A stretch of 64,000 bases of DNA. Source: CAVYXK01 sp963772445 (lineage in GTDB: Bacteria; Pseudomonadota; Alphaproteobacteria; Acetobacterales; Acetobacteraceae). Shown here in pieces: positions 18,408 to 27,495 of the stretch (its first letter is position 1; each line of letters opens with the position of its first letter). The stretch covers positions 248,001 to 312,000 of the forward strand of contig CAVYXK010000017.1 in the NCBI GenBank assembly GCA_963772445.1, written 5' to 3'. Under the pieces are notes generated by a model. It was not told the DNA's origin, did no database searches, and saw only the letters and a program-made list of their open reading frames with translations. Both the position numbers and the translations under genes were made by a program.

Positions 18408-18879
18408 TGGGGGATGCCATCGTCATAACGGATGCGTCCGGCCGGCGGCTCACCATGCGGACGCTCTCGGCGCGGGAGCGGTTCGAGTTGTTCAAGGCGA
18501 TCCCCAACGAGCAGCAGGGAAACCTGTCGTGGATGGGCTGGACGTTGGCGGCCTGCAGCGTGCGCGCGATCAACGATGTGCCGGTGCCGATACCAACAAG
18601 CGAGAAGGAGATTGCGGCACTGGTGTCGCAGCTCGATGACGACGGAATTGAGGTGGCGCAGCAGTTCATCATCGATCGACAGAAAGAGCGGGTAGCGCGC
18701 GCAAAAAACTCACCCGGGACTCCGGATTCCGAGAATGCCTTTGGCTCGTGAAGAACGGGGTCCCCTACGATATTGCATTCGAAATGGATGATGCTGCCCG
18801 CCTCGCACATCTGATCGTGTTCGGCGAATATGAGGGCAATCGCTGGAACTGGCGCCGGATGGGCTGGGAGGAGCGGTGA
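18404..18879 (+). CDS. Tail assembly chaperone, short form and -1 frameshift long form
   Basis: Two products are predicted. The short form ends at 18751 (115 residues). A -1 shift at the heptamer A-AAA-AAC gives a long form ending at 18879, with the extra segment RDSGFRECLWLVKNGVPYDI and then LIVFGEYEGNRWNWRRMGWE. This is the gpG/gpGT arrangement of lambda and the E/E' pair of P2, in which both forms chaperone the tape measure before tube assembly. Location between tube and tape measure is exact. The long form's stop overlaps the next start as GTGA (18876-18879), which supports translation of the extension. Confidence 0.9.
18703..18709 (+). other. -1 ribosomal slippery heptamer A-AAA-AAC
   Basis: Read in frame as gcA-AAA-AAC, an ideal X-XXY-YYZ heptamer. 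Slipping back one base continues with CTC-ACC-CGG in a frame open to 18879 that encodes a conserved-looking domain. A GC-rich stretch (CACCCGGG, then CCGGATTCCG) follows within 5-20 bases and could act as the stimulatory structure. Confidence 0.9.
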
Positions 18880-19259
18880 CGAAGACGCTTGACCTTGCAG
18901 GGCTTGCGACGCAGATCGGTGAACTGACTGCTAGGCTGACGGCGATCGAAGAGGTCCTGCTCGATCGCGCCGCACAGATGATAGAGTCAGAAGCTAAGCG
19001 GACAATTGGAGAGTATCAGGCGGCGACAGATAGGCCGGCCCTGCGGAAAGGTGACCTTGGCGACAGCATCGAGCATACAGTACGTGCGCCCAGTGCACAT
19101 GTCGGCTCAAACGATCCCGAGGTCGAGTACCAGGAGCTGGGCAGCCGGACCACTCCTCCACGATGGTTCCTGAAGAGCTCGGCGTTCCGCAAGGGAATAG
19201 AGGTGCGGGACCTGATGGGCGATCATTTCTTGCGTTTCATCTCTGGCCCTAATGGGTGA
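18876..19259 (+). CDS. Tail completion protein, HK97 gp10-like
   Basis: 127 residues from GTG 18876. A coiled-coil N-terminus (IGELTARLTAIEEVLLDRAA) is followed by a region typical of gp10-type tail completion proteins: GDLGDSIEHTVRAP, VEYQELGSRTTPPRWFLKSS and KGIEVRDLMGDHFLRFI. In other phages the gene is usually nearer the neck; here it lies behind the chaperone. The overlap with the chaperone long form suggests coupled translation. Confidence 0.6.
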   Translation: MTKTLDLAGLATQIGELTARLTAIEEVLLDRAAQMIESEAKRTIGEYQAATDRPALRKGDLGDSIEHTVRAPSAHVGSNDPEVEYQELGSRTTPPRWFLKSSAFRKGIEVRDLMGDHFLRFISGPNG

Positions 19260-20267
19260 GGTAGACAGGTGTTATTCTCCGAGTGGACTAACCGTCAGAC
19301 ACCGGAAGCGGACCTAGTTCGAGCATAGCGACAGTCCCGAAGAACCAGCGCATGGACGTTTATCGTATCGGTGTCACCATTGACATGGTGAACAACGCCT
19401 CCGCGGTGTTGGGGGTGGTTCAGCGCGACGTGCTGGGGCTGCACCGGTCAGTCAACATGTTGACGAGCGGGTTCACCGCTGCGAAAGAAGCGGCTGCCGG
19501 ACTTAGCTCAGTTCTGAGCCGTGGAGCGGTACTCGGGGGATTGGACGGGCTGGCGTGTCAGCAGGTCCTGGTCCAGGAACAGTGGCGGAATATTCCAACC
19601 ACCAGTTTGGCCGGAATCGCCGGAACAGGGACAAGCGCTGCGGCAGGAGCGTTGACTACAACCAACCAGGCTGGGCACTCTGACAACTTCGGTGACGTTC
19701 TCGCGCTGCTTGGGCCATTCGGTAGAGCACCGGTAGTCCCGGACAATCTGAAATTTGGCACGAAGGCCTCTCCCGGAGCTAGGATTGAAGATCGATTAAT
19801 CGACCTGATGAGCACACTGGCAACCACAGACAGCCTGCCGGAGTTGAATTCTGCTACGATACTGGGTGCGACGACCGCGGAGGATGGTCAAAACCGTCTT
19901 CTGGCAGGTTCGGATTTCCTTAATGCATTCAGAAATGGGTACGGCTCAGCAAGGGATTGGTCGAGTACCTTTGTTGACGCTGTCTTGCCGAGACTACTGC
20001 AGTCTCCGAATGCGAGTGATCGCAATATCTCCCCAGTTGCTGCCCGCGATCAGCACCCGGTCTTCCAGGAATCCATCAGCTACGCAAGGAGAGATGGCCA
20101 ACCGGGGACTGAGACGAGCGCGCTTGAGTGGCGCACGAAAGCCAATCTGCTTGGTAACCACGATTCCCAGCAATTGATGACCCGAATCGCCACACAGCAG
20201 GCGCGGTTCCAGACGGATCCATCCTTGAACCGCAGCGCATCCGGGATGGGCGCGTATGACGCGCTAG

Positions 20268-22322
20268 CCTGGATTTCCACGGACCGGAAATCGCCTAACA
20301 CGACAGGTTTCACATGCTAGTGGATCAGGCGGAGCGAACGGCCTTGCCACCATGGCACCAGGACGGGTTGGTCGATGAGTCCGGAGGCGAGTACGATTGG
20401 AAGATGGGCGCGACGGTGGAAGCGCACTGTGACCTCGTCAGTGGCGATGGCGACGTTTGCCGGCATGTCGATCAAATCGCGGAAGATACGGCGGGCTTGG
20501 GCATCATCGTAGCCTCGCATGCGTCGGGCCATCAACCGGTAGAGGGCGCTGGCGAGGACGAGGAGCGCCATGTCGAAATCAACCTTGAAGCCGACTGAAG
20601 AGGAGAGCGCGTCGATGTGGAAGAAGCGTACGGCATCGGCGAGCGCATTTTCGATCAGCATGCGCTTGGCATAGCGAGTGATGAGGTTGCGGGCGCTGGC
20701 ATGCCTGTCGTTGGTGACAAGGATAGTGGGTTCATCGTGGCCGAGATCCTTGATGAACAGTTGTCGGTAGGTGCGTTCGCGAAGGCAGACCTTCTGCTCG
20801 AAGACTTGGGGTGTGCGATATTTGCGACTGGGCAGGTTGAGCGTGATGGTGCGCCACGCCGATGCTGCCAGCTCATAGACTTCGGCCAGCAGGCCTTTGG
20901 AGCGCCGGCGCAGCGTCATAAAGGTGATCCCGGCGGCATCCAGCCGGTCGAGCCCTTCGTAAGTCGTGAGTTTGGAATCGAATACGAGGTGCTGCGGCAC
21001 TTTGCCATGCTGACGCTTCCAGAACTCGATGAAACGGAAGATTTCCTCGGCCTCCTCACCCTTGCGAATGTCGGCGTTCGAGTAGCAGAACACCTGACTG
21101 TCGGCGTCCTGGGCGAGGAACGTGAGGATGCTGGGCTGACGGCGACTGCGCCTCGGCAGATAGTGGGTTTCGACCACCGGGTGTTCGCCGAAATAGGGCA
21201 CGGAGTGGAAATCGAGGTTGATCGACTCCCCGCTGAAGAGCGCCTCTCCGGCCAACCGTTCGTGCCACAGAGCGAGCAACCGCGAGACGTTCTGCGGGGT
21301 GATCCGTGAGGAATACTCCGACAGGAAGCTCCTCTTCGGCATGACGTTGAGCCCGCAGAACAGCGCCAGGCCTTCGTCGGCAACCAGCGCCATGATATGG
21401 CTCTTCCGCTCAATGGCCCATAGCTTCAGAGCCAGCGAGGCGCGCAAAGCATGCGCGGCCGGGATCATGCGCGAGCCGGGGAGTTTGGCGCCGAGCGCCG
21501 GGGTGTCGGTGTTCAAACGCACCAGTTCGGCGATGAACAGGAACAGCCCCCCGACCCGTGTCGTGAACTCGCGCGGCGTGAGCGTGAAGCTGCGGATGTT
21601 GGCGACTGCCTCGGTGCTGGGCCCGGCTACGGCCGGACGCTCCTCGTCGAGCCGCCGCGGCAGCGGTGCGAACCCTTCCGCGGCGAGGACCTCGCGTACC
21701 GCAGTCGCACTGAGTGGCATTCCCCGTTCGGAAAGCGCCTGACTGATCTCGTAGACTGAGTAATTGCGTTTGCGCAGCGCCACGATCTGGTCATGGGCAC
21801 GGCCCTTTCTGGGCTGCTCACGCCGACCCGGTCGGACGACGGCGAAGAAGTCTGGCAGTTCGCCGCGACGAAAGGCGTGGCAGAGCACCCGGAATGCGCC
21901 CGGTGAGTAGCCGAACCGTCGCGCCGCCGCGTCAGAGCCAATGCCTTCGAAGAAATAGGCGCGCAATGCCTCGTATTGGCGCTGCCGTGGGGTCGCCGGC
22001 CGGACGAAGAAGCGGCGGCACTTTGTTAGGTCATATGGTGCTCTGATAGCCACTTGTGCACGGTGTCTAACCCCATATATAGTGTCAAGCGAGAAAGACG
22101 TGACAACCCCTGCGCCTGCCAGAGAAGGGCTATGGTGCTGCATTTTTGCATCAACCGATGGCGAGGCGGAATCCTGGCAGTCTTCCTTTGGCAAGGAGAA
22201 GACAACGTACAAATGGGCTATCAGCGCACCATCATGCATAACAAATCACGCAAAAAAGCGAGTCTTTAGAATCGCTTCGACTCGCCCACCGTTAGGCGGG
22301 CTCGGCTCCGTGGAAATCCAGG
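20268..22322. mobile_element. Insertion sequence with 16-bp inverted ends and CTAG duplication
   Basis: Ends are the perfect inverted pair 20268-20283 and 22307-22322 (CCTGGATTTCCACGGA and its complement), with weaker pairing further in (CGCCTAAC). CTAG stands on both sides (20264-20267 and 22323-22326) as a 4-bp target duplication. The target was the palindrome GCGCTAGCGC, so the inverted repeat seems 23 bp long at first sight. The length is 2055 bp with one transposase on the minus strand. The family is not identified with certainty. Confidence 0.88.
20317..22239 (-). CDS. DDE transposase of the CTAG-targeting element
   Basis: 640 residues as drawn; a start at the internal ATG near 22146 is also possible. 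An N-terminal helix-turn-helix part (LRAYFFEGIGSDAAARRFGY, then YSVYEISQALSERGMPLSAT) is followed by a catalytic domain in which the likely acidic triad is NLDFHSVPYF, LVFDSKLTTYEGLD and KRMLIENALADAVRFF. These resemble the RNase H-type core of IS4-like transposases, though the protein is longer than most. It fills nearly the whole element and ends 49 bp from the left end. It looks intact. Confidence 0.82.
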   Translation of the reverse strand: MHDGALIAHLYVVFSLPKEDCQDSASPSVDAKMQHHSPSLAGAGVVTSFSLDTIYGVRHRAQVAIRAPYDLTKCRRFFVRPATPRQRQYEALRAYFFEGIGSDAAARRFGYSPGAFRVLCHAFRRGELPDFFAVVRPGRREQPRKGRAHDQIVALRKRNYSVYEISQALSERGMPLSATAVREVLAAEGFAPLPRRLDEERPAVAGPSTEAVANIRSFTLTPREFTTRVGGLFLFIAELVRLNTDTPALGAKLPGSRMIPAAHALRASLALKLWAIERKSHIMALVADEGLALFCGLNVMPKRSFLSEYSSRITPQNVSRLLALWHERLAGEALFSGESINLDFHSVPYFGEHPVVETHYLPRRSRRQPSILTFLAQDADSQVFCYSNADIRKGEEAEEIFRFIEFWKRQHGKVPQHLVFDSKLTTYEGLDRLDAAGITFMTLRRRSKGLLAEVYELAASAWRTITLNLPSRKYRTPQVFEQKVCLRERTYRQLFIKDLGHDEPTILVTNDRHASARNLITRYAKRMLIENALADAVRFFHIDALSSSVGFKVDFDMALLVLASALYRLMARRMRGYDDAQARRIFRDLIDMPANVAIATDEVTVRFHRRAHLPIVLASGLIDQPVLVPWWQGRSLRLIH

Positions 22323-23060
22323 CTAGCGCAGAACGACCCGAGTGCAAAAATCGAGTCGTTCCAGGAAACCTGGAAGAACCTTCTGACTGCACTTGGGGCG
22401 CCTCTAGTGAATACCGGGACCACCATGATGGTCTCGCTCACGCATGCAATGGACGAATTCACGCAATGGGTAGTTGCGCATCCGGAGTTGGTGGGAGTCA
22501 TTGGGAAGACCGTTGCCGCGTTGGGGGGCCTGGTCGCTGAGATCAGCTTGTTCGCGACAGGTGCGACCGCGGCAACCGCACTCGGCTTCCTGACTGGCTC
22601 GTCAGGTTTGATCGGGCTCGCAGTGGGCATCGAGCGGCTAGGAAAGGTGCTGCCTTCCGTCCCACCCTGGCTGGGGCAGTTGGGAGCGGCGACAGCGGCT
22701 GGGGCGGCAGTGGGCTCCGTAGCACCTGGTATCGGGGCAGCCGGGCCAATGGGTGTGCGCGGCATTGCACTGGCCAATGCCAACTCGACCAATGCCCCGC
22801 ACACCCGAGCGTCATATATCCCTGACAGTACCGGTGACGTGTGGCTACCGGCTTGGGAGTCAGCGGTGCCGCCAAGCGGATCGAGCGCAGGACCGAGCGG
22901 ACCGGTACCGGTGTACGTCGTCAACGGCCGGGATATTGCCGAGGGCACGACCGCACATCAGACAGCGCAGCTCTCTGCACCGCCAGTCGGCCCAACGGGA
23001 GGCGATCCGCGGATGAACCTTCCAATGCCAGCTTTTGGTACGATCGTCGGGCCGTAACTC

Positions 23061-23874
23061 ATGTCAGGGCTCCTCTCAGCCACTGGAATTGCGGGGGCGG
23101 TATCGGAGGTTCTCGGCCTCGGCGGGGGCTATGTAACGCTGGACGGTGAGACGTTCGCCGAGCTTGCTCTGCCACCGAAGATGACATGGGGCGGCCAGCA
23201 ACGGTTGGTGCGGCACATAGCGCCGGGTGGCGTCGTGGTGATCTCCTCACTTGGGCCAGACTGGCGACCGATCCGCTGGGGCGGTATCCTAGAGGGTTCG
23301 GATGCATCGAGTTCGAGCCAAGCAACTCTACGCGATGATGCTGGCGGCGCGGGCAGTCCCGCTGGTATGGCTCGACCAGCTATGGATGGTTGTGATCCAG
23401 GAATTCTCCGCTGACGACACTACGATCGGCTGGGTGCCGTACCGGATCGCCTGTGCGGTGAGTGCCGATCCGTCGCAGATCGTCGGGCTAGACGATCCTA
23501 CACTGTGGGATCAGGTTCAGGCCGATATCGACGATGCACTGGGTTTCGATGTGGTGGACAGCACCGGTTCCGCGATGCCGGCCATGACGACAGTCCAACA
23601 GCAAGTCATTGTTCCGGACGCACTGACTTTTGGCTCGGGAGCCTTCGCTACGCTCACAGCGGCTGTCGGCGTGACCGAGGCCGCCGTGGGCAGTGCGGTT
23701 GCGCAAGCAGAGTTCAGCCTAAACGCACTAGGCGGCTCCGCAGTGAGCGGGCCCGCAGCGGGGCTCGTCTGGATGAGCAGTGCTGCCACACAATCCGGCA
23801 ATCTGGCGAATGCGGTAGCGGCAAATGGGCTGGTGGGCCGGATCGCAACCAACCTAGCGAATACGAGCACATGA
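23061..23874 (+). pseudogene. GpU-like tail protein, frame broken near 23312
   Basis: Begins ATG 23061 (MSGLLSATGIAGAVSEVLGL) four bases after the tape measure. The first frame runs through MTWGGQQRLVRHIAPGGVVV and WRPIRWGGILEGSDASS, then the sequence resumes one base on as RAKQLYAMMLAARAVPLVWL, ending 23874. One surplus base in AGTTCGAG (23310-23316) explains it. The pattern of a small beta-domain followed by a length-check segment resembles P2 GpU or DNA-circularisation proteins, which cap the tail tube. The stop overlaps the next gene (ATGA, 23871-23874). Confidence 0.7.
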
Positions 23875-24056
23875 AGACGCTGCAAGTGGTGGGCGGGGAT
23901 CTGTTCCACATCGCGGCGCAGCAGCTTGGCGATGCGACGCAGTGGATACGGATCGCTCAGTTGAATAACCTCGTTGATCCGAACATCCCGGGGCCGATGA
24001 CGCTGCAGATCCCGGACGTGAACCCGAACGCCACCGGCGGCATCGCCACGCAGTGA
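23871..24056 (+). CDS. LysM-like tail protein X
   Basis: 61 residues from ATG 23871. The whole protein is one LysM-type module: MKTLQVVGGDLFHIAAQQLG, then DATQWIRIAQLNNLVDPNIP and a short tail. Such small proteins (P2 gpX class) sit between the tape measure and baseplate hub genes. It overlaps both neighbours by four bases (ATGA and GTGA). It probably helps attach the tube to the hub. Confidence 0.75.
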   Translation: MKTLQVVGGDLFHIAAQQLGDATQWIRIAQLNNLVDPNIPGPMTLQIPDVNPNATGGIATQ

Positions 24057-25171
24057 CAAGCCCGATCAACAATGCATACACGCTGCCGGCGGTGATCCGT
24101 CCACGGCTGCGACTGCTGGTGAATGGGGAGAGTATCCCGACGATGCTGTCCGCCTCGATCACCAGCACGAACAACTATCACGGTGACCGATACACCGCGA
24201 CGCTCGCCCCCCCGTTGTCGGGGGCGGGCAGCTTCGCGTGGTGGGAGCAGCAGACCGACATCGCCGCCGACGTGCAGATCGGCGTAGTTCCGCCCGGCGC
24301 GCCGGAAAACGCCGTGGTCTGGCAGTCGATCGTGCAGGGGCCAGTGGATCGCACTACGCATGGTTTCAACGCCGGCACGATTTGTATCGAAGGGCGCGAT
24401 TACACAGCGAGACTGATTGACTTCAAGACTGAACTGGCGAACGTGAACCAGACATCGAGTGAGATCGTCACTGCATTGGCCGCGCAAGTCGGCTTGCAAT
24501 CGCAGGTGACGCAGACAACAACGCCGGTCGGGCGATACTACGAGCTTGAGCATGCCGGCGTGCAGCTAAATCAGTTCCATCGAGCGATCACCGGATGGGA
24601 CGAGGTCGTGCTGCTGGCTCGCTATGAGGGATTTGATGCCTTCTTCGTAGGCGACACGCTGTATTTCCGGCCACCTGTCGCGGCCGGGTCCGCTCCTTAT
24701 CTGCTGTGGTGGCAACAGGACGGGCAGGGGCGCGTGCAGAGCAACATGCTCGCGTTCTCCGCTGAACGAGCGTTGACTTGCGCCAAGGGCGTGAACGTAA
24801 TAGTCAAGTCCTGGAATGGTAAGCAAGCGCGCGCCTTCACCCGCGGCTACCCCTCCGCCAAGCCGTTCGGCACGAACAGTAAGATCCAACAATATGTGTT
24901 CGTGCGACCGAACCTGACCGAAGACCAAGCGCAGCAGCTCGCGAACCAACTATATGCCGAGATTGTCAGGCACGAGCGTACGATCAATGTGACGCTGCCG
25001 GGAGACACAATCCTGACGCCGCGCGCGCTCGTGCAAGTAACCGGGACCGGCACGGGGTACGACCAGACCTATTATCCGAACACGATCACGCGGACCGTCG
25101 ATCGGTGCGGCTACCTGATGCGCTTGAGTGCCAAGAATCACAGTCCGCAGACGGAAGAAGCAGCACCATGA
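24053..25171 (+). CDS. Baseplate hub protein, gpD/gp27-like
   Basis: 372 residues from GTG 24053. Hub proteins form the central trimer on which spike and tube sit. Features are a beta-rich first domain (RPRLRLLVNGESIPTMLSAS), the central DYTARLIDFKTELANVNQTS, DEVVLLARYEGFDAFFVGDT with LYFRPP, and the final oligomerising strands near LPGDTILTPRALVQVTGTG. This follows late-control gpD architecture. It lies between the LysM protein and the spike, as in P2- and Mu-type phages. Confidence 0.8.
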   Translation: MTSPINNAYTLPAVIRPRLRLLVNGESIPTMLSASITSTNNYHGDRYTATLAPPLSGAGSFAWWEQQTDIAADVQIGVVPPGAPENAVVWQSIVQGPVDRTTHGFNAGTICIEGRDYTARLIDFKTELANVNQTSSEIVTALAAQVGLQSQVTQTTTPVGRYYELEHAGVQLNQFHRAITGWDEVVLLARYEGFDAFFVGDTLYFRPPVAAGSAPYLLWWQQDGQGRVQSNMLAFSAERALTCAKGVNVIVKSWNGKQARAFTRGYPSAKPFGTNSKIQQYVFVRPNLTEDQAQQLANQLYAEIVRHERTINVTLPGDTILTPRALVQVTGTGTGYDQTYYPNTITRTVDRCGYLMRLSAKNHSPQTEEAAP

Positions 25172-25229
25172 TGTCCGGACCAAGTTCGGCCTTGACAGTC
25201 GAGGATCGGGCTTCTGCCCGCAGCCACAT

Positions 25230-25895
25230 ATGAGCACCGATCACCTGCTGAATACGCTCAAGATGCATATGGCATCAATGGATACGCAGCTTGGCCAAGC
25301 GCGGATGGGCGTGGTGCAGAGCTATGACCCAAGCAACGGCACCGCCAAGGTGCTGATCCAGCCAGAAGGCGTGCTGACAAGCTGGTTGCCCGTACTGTCG
25401 CAATCCGTCGGAGCTGGCTGGGGCGTTCACACGCCACTGGCCGGCGGCGAACAGGTGCTCATGCTGCCGATGGAAGGCGATGCCGACAACGGTGTGATTG
25501 TTGGGCGTGCCTGGTCGGACCAGATGCAGCCGCCACAGAATCCGTTCGGAGGCATGCTCGGGGCCGCCCAGATCCTTTTACTCGATAAGAGCGGGTCGGC
25601 GGTGCTGCTCGACGCGGCGGGCAACATCAAGGTGAAGAACGGCGCTGGAGCGAGCGCGCTTATGCAAAGCAATGGACAGATCGTGCTGACCGACGCTTCG
25701 GGGGCGTCAATCGCGCTGGCCAATAACGGAACTGTAAACGTAACCGGCACGCTGGCGGTAAGCGGCGACATCATCGATCGGGACAATGCGTACGGCTCTG
25801 TGCAGACGTTACGATCGGCGTACAATGCCCACCATCACCCCGGGGTTGAGGCCGGTAGCAGCAGCACCGCTACCACCGACGATCCGGTGCCCTAA
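25230..25895 (+). CDS. Baseplate spike, gpV-like
   Basis: ATG 25230 (MSTDHLLNTLKMHMASMDTQ) is preferred over an upstream in-frame start because the added residues would lie within the hub gene's 3' end. The OB-fold part (MGVVQSYDPSNGTAKVLIQP, WLPVLSQSVGAGWGVHTPLA, GEQVLMLPMEGDADNGVIVG) is typical for the membrane-piercing spike; the C-terminal half forms beta-helix repeats and ends in a His-containing apex segment (YNAHHHPG) that may bind metal. The stop overlaps the next gene (TAATG). Confidence 0.82.
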   Translation: MSTDHLLNTLKMHMASMDTQLGQARMGVVQSYDPSNGTAKVLIQPEGVLTSWLPVLSQSVGAGWGVHTPLAGGEQVLMLPMEGDADNGVIVGRAWSDQMQPPQNPFGGMLGAAQILLLDKSGSAVLLDAAGNIKVKNGAGASALMQSNGQIVLTDASGASIALANNGTVNVTGTLAVSGDIIDRDNAYGSVQTLRSAYNAHHHPGVEAGSSSTATTDDPVP

Positions 25896-26265
25896 TGCCA
25901 GATATCTCGCACTTGGTGGGCTTTGACCTGGCGCTCAGCTCGACCGGAGATCTGGCGGTCGTAAGCGATGCTAATCTCGGCCAGCAGCGGGTATGCGACG
26001 TCTGCTGACCAATCCAGGGGATTACATCTGGAACCTGACGTACGGCGCTGGGCTGCCCGGTATGGTAGGCAGGATAGGCCAACCAACTGCGATCCGGGGT
26101 CTCATTACCTCGCAGATGCTCCGCGAGGCAGCGGTGGCGCAGTCGCCGCTGCCGCAAGTCACCGTCTCGTCCGACAATGCCGGCACCGTCTATGCCTATG
26201 TCCAATATGGCGATGCCACGACGGGTGCGACACAAGTTCTGACTGTGCCAATCAGCGGTCAGTAG
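25895..26265 (+). pseudogene. Baseplate wedge, gp25-like, frame broken near 25991
   Basis: ATG 25895 gives MPDISHLVGFDLALSSTGDL up to VVSDANLGQQRV, then stops early. One frame back the rest continues as MRRLLTNPGDYIWNLTYGAG to TQVLTVPISGQ, ending 26265. The repaired protein of about 123 residues has the gp25/GpW-like RRLLTNPGDY core. A base appears lost around 25989-25992 (GGGTATGCG). It lies in the expected place between spike and gpJ. Confidence 0.75.
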
Positions 26266-26351
26266 TCCGTTGTCAGTGGTCACGAGGAAAGCCGACCACT
26301 GACCACCGACTACTGCTCTCTGACAACTGACAACTGACAACTGGAAACTGA
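26266..26351. repeat. Intergenic heptamer repeats with hairpin
   Basis: The gap between the wedge and gpJ genes contains GTCAGTGGTC pairing with GACCACTGAC around an 11-13 base loop, followed by three tandem heptamers of the type CTGACAA and the related CTGGAAA just before ATG 26352. Similar short heptamer repeats (TGACAAC, TGACCAC) are known as STRR sequences in cyanobacteria; here they stand alone inside a phage operon. They might act as a processing hairpin or be an invading repeat. Confidence 0.6.
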
Positions 26352-27494
26352 ATGCTGCCTCTGCAGACGTTCACCGCGCTGGTGCAGCAGTTCGCCGCTG
26401 CGGCGCAGGGCGCGGCCTCGGCGCTGCTCGATTTCACGGTCGGTTCGATCTCGCGGGCGCTGGCCGAGGGCTGCGCCTCGATCGCATTGTGGCTGCAATG
26501 GATCGCCGTCCAAATCCTCCAAATGACGCGGGCGGCGACCAGCGTTGGGTCGCAGCTCGATAGCTGGATGGCGGATTTCTCGCTGACTAGGCTGTCGGCG
26601 GTGGCTGCGACCGGACCGGTAACGTTCTCGCGGTTTACGCCAAGCAGTTCGGCGCTTGTGCCGGTCGGCGCGCAGGTCAAGACGGCTGACGGCTCGCGCA
26701 TCTTCGCGGTCGTGGCCGACGCCACGAATCCTCTGTGGAATGCGGCGCAGAACGGGTTCCTGATCCCGGCCGGAGTTGTCTCGGGCACCTGCACGGCGCA
26801 GGACGTGACAACAGACGCGAACGGCAACCTGTCGGTCGGGACCGCCGGCAATGTCAGCACCGGCGCGATCTCCTTGCTGGCGAGCGCGATCCCGGGGATC
26901 GACACGGTGACCAACCCGGTCGCATTCACCAACGGGATCGACGCCGAGACCGACGCGGCGTTCCGGGCGCGGTTCGCGAATTACATCCAGACGCGGAGCC
27001 TGGCGACGGACGGTGCGGTGGCCTATGCGATCCAGTCCGTGCAGTCTGGCTTGCAGTTCACCATTCAGGAGAATGCCGCCGGCAGCAATTACCAGCCGGG
27101 AAATTTCGTCGTGACGGTGGATGACGGGTCGGGTAACCCGCCGTCGGCGCTGCTGTCCGAGGTCTATACCGCGATCAACGCGGTGCGGCCGGTGGGCAGC
27201 ACGTTCAGCGTGCAGGGGCCGGGCGACCTGACGGCGAACATCACGTTTACGCTGACAACGAACCCGACCACGAACAAGCCGAATTTGATTGGCCCGATCA
27301 TAACGGCGATCGATACCTACGTCGATACGTTGCCGGTGGGGGCGACGCTGGCGTTCACGCGACTGGCGGCGGTGATCTACGGGGTGGACCGAAGCATCGT
27401 CAACGTCACGAGCCTGGAGATCAACGGCGGCACTGCCGACATCGTGCCGACGCAGAGTCAGGTGGTGAAGGTCGGAACGGTGGTCATTTCCTGA
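26352..27494 (+). CDS. Baseplate J protein
   Basis: 380 residues. gpJ/gp47-type wedge protein. Recognised by RAATSVGSQLDSWMADFSLT, then FSRFTPSSSALVPVGAQVKT, the domain with NGIDAETDAAFRARFANYIQ, and the C-terminal VTSLEINGGTADIVPTQSQV. The order spike-wedge-J-I is kept. Stop and next start are separated by one base. Confidence 0.85.
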   Translation: MLPLQTFTALVQQFAAAAQGAASALLDFTVGSISRALAEGCASIALWLQWIAVQILQMTRAATSVGSQLDSWMADFSLTRLSAVAATGPVTFSRFTPSSSALVPVGAQVKTADGSRIFAVVADATNPLWNAAQNGFLIPAGVVSGTCTAQDVTTDANGNLSVGTAGNVSTGAISLLASAIPGIDTVTNPVAFTNGIDAETDAAFRARFANYIQTRSLATDGAVAYAIQSVQSGLQFTIQENAAGSNYQPGNFVVTVDDGSGNPPSALLSEVYTAINAVRPVGSTFSVQGPGDLTANITFTLTTNPTTNKPNLIGPIITAIDTYVDTLPVGATLAFTRLAAVIYGVDRSIVNVTSLEINGGTADIVPTQSQVVKVGTVVIS

Positions 27495-27495
27495 C

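Larger units (their letters stand above)
19352..23057 (+). pseudogene. Tail tape measure protein, split by an insertion sequence
   Basis: N-terminal part MDVYRIGVTIDMVNNASAVL with a helical region LHRSVNMLTSGFTAAKEAAA runs to about 20263; the insertion follows; the C-terminal part resumes at 22327. Removing 20268-22322 and one CTAG copy rejoins the frame exactly as YDALAQNDPSAKIESFQETW and gives 548 residues. The rejoined C-terminal region (WKNLLTALGAPLVNTGTTMM, then a hydrophobic alanine-rich stretch of about residues 360-420) is typical of tape measure proteins, which set tail length. As it stands the gene cannot give a full product, so infectious tails are unlikely. Confidence 0.85.

Noticed and set aside
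20261..22329. 23-bp terminal inverted repeat of the tape-measure insertion sequence
   Set aside because: The outer seven bases are the palindromic target GCGCTAGCGC; reading-frame repair shows the true ends are 16 bp with a CTAG duplication.
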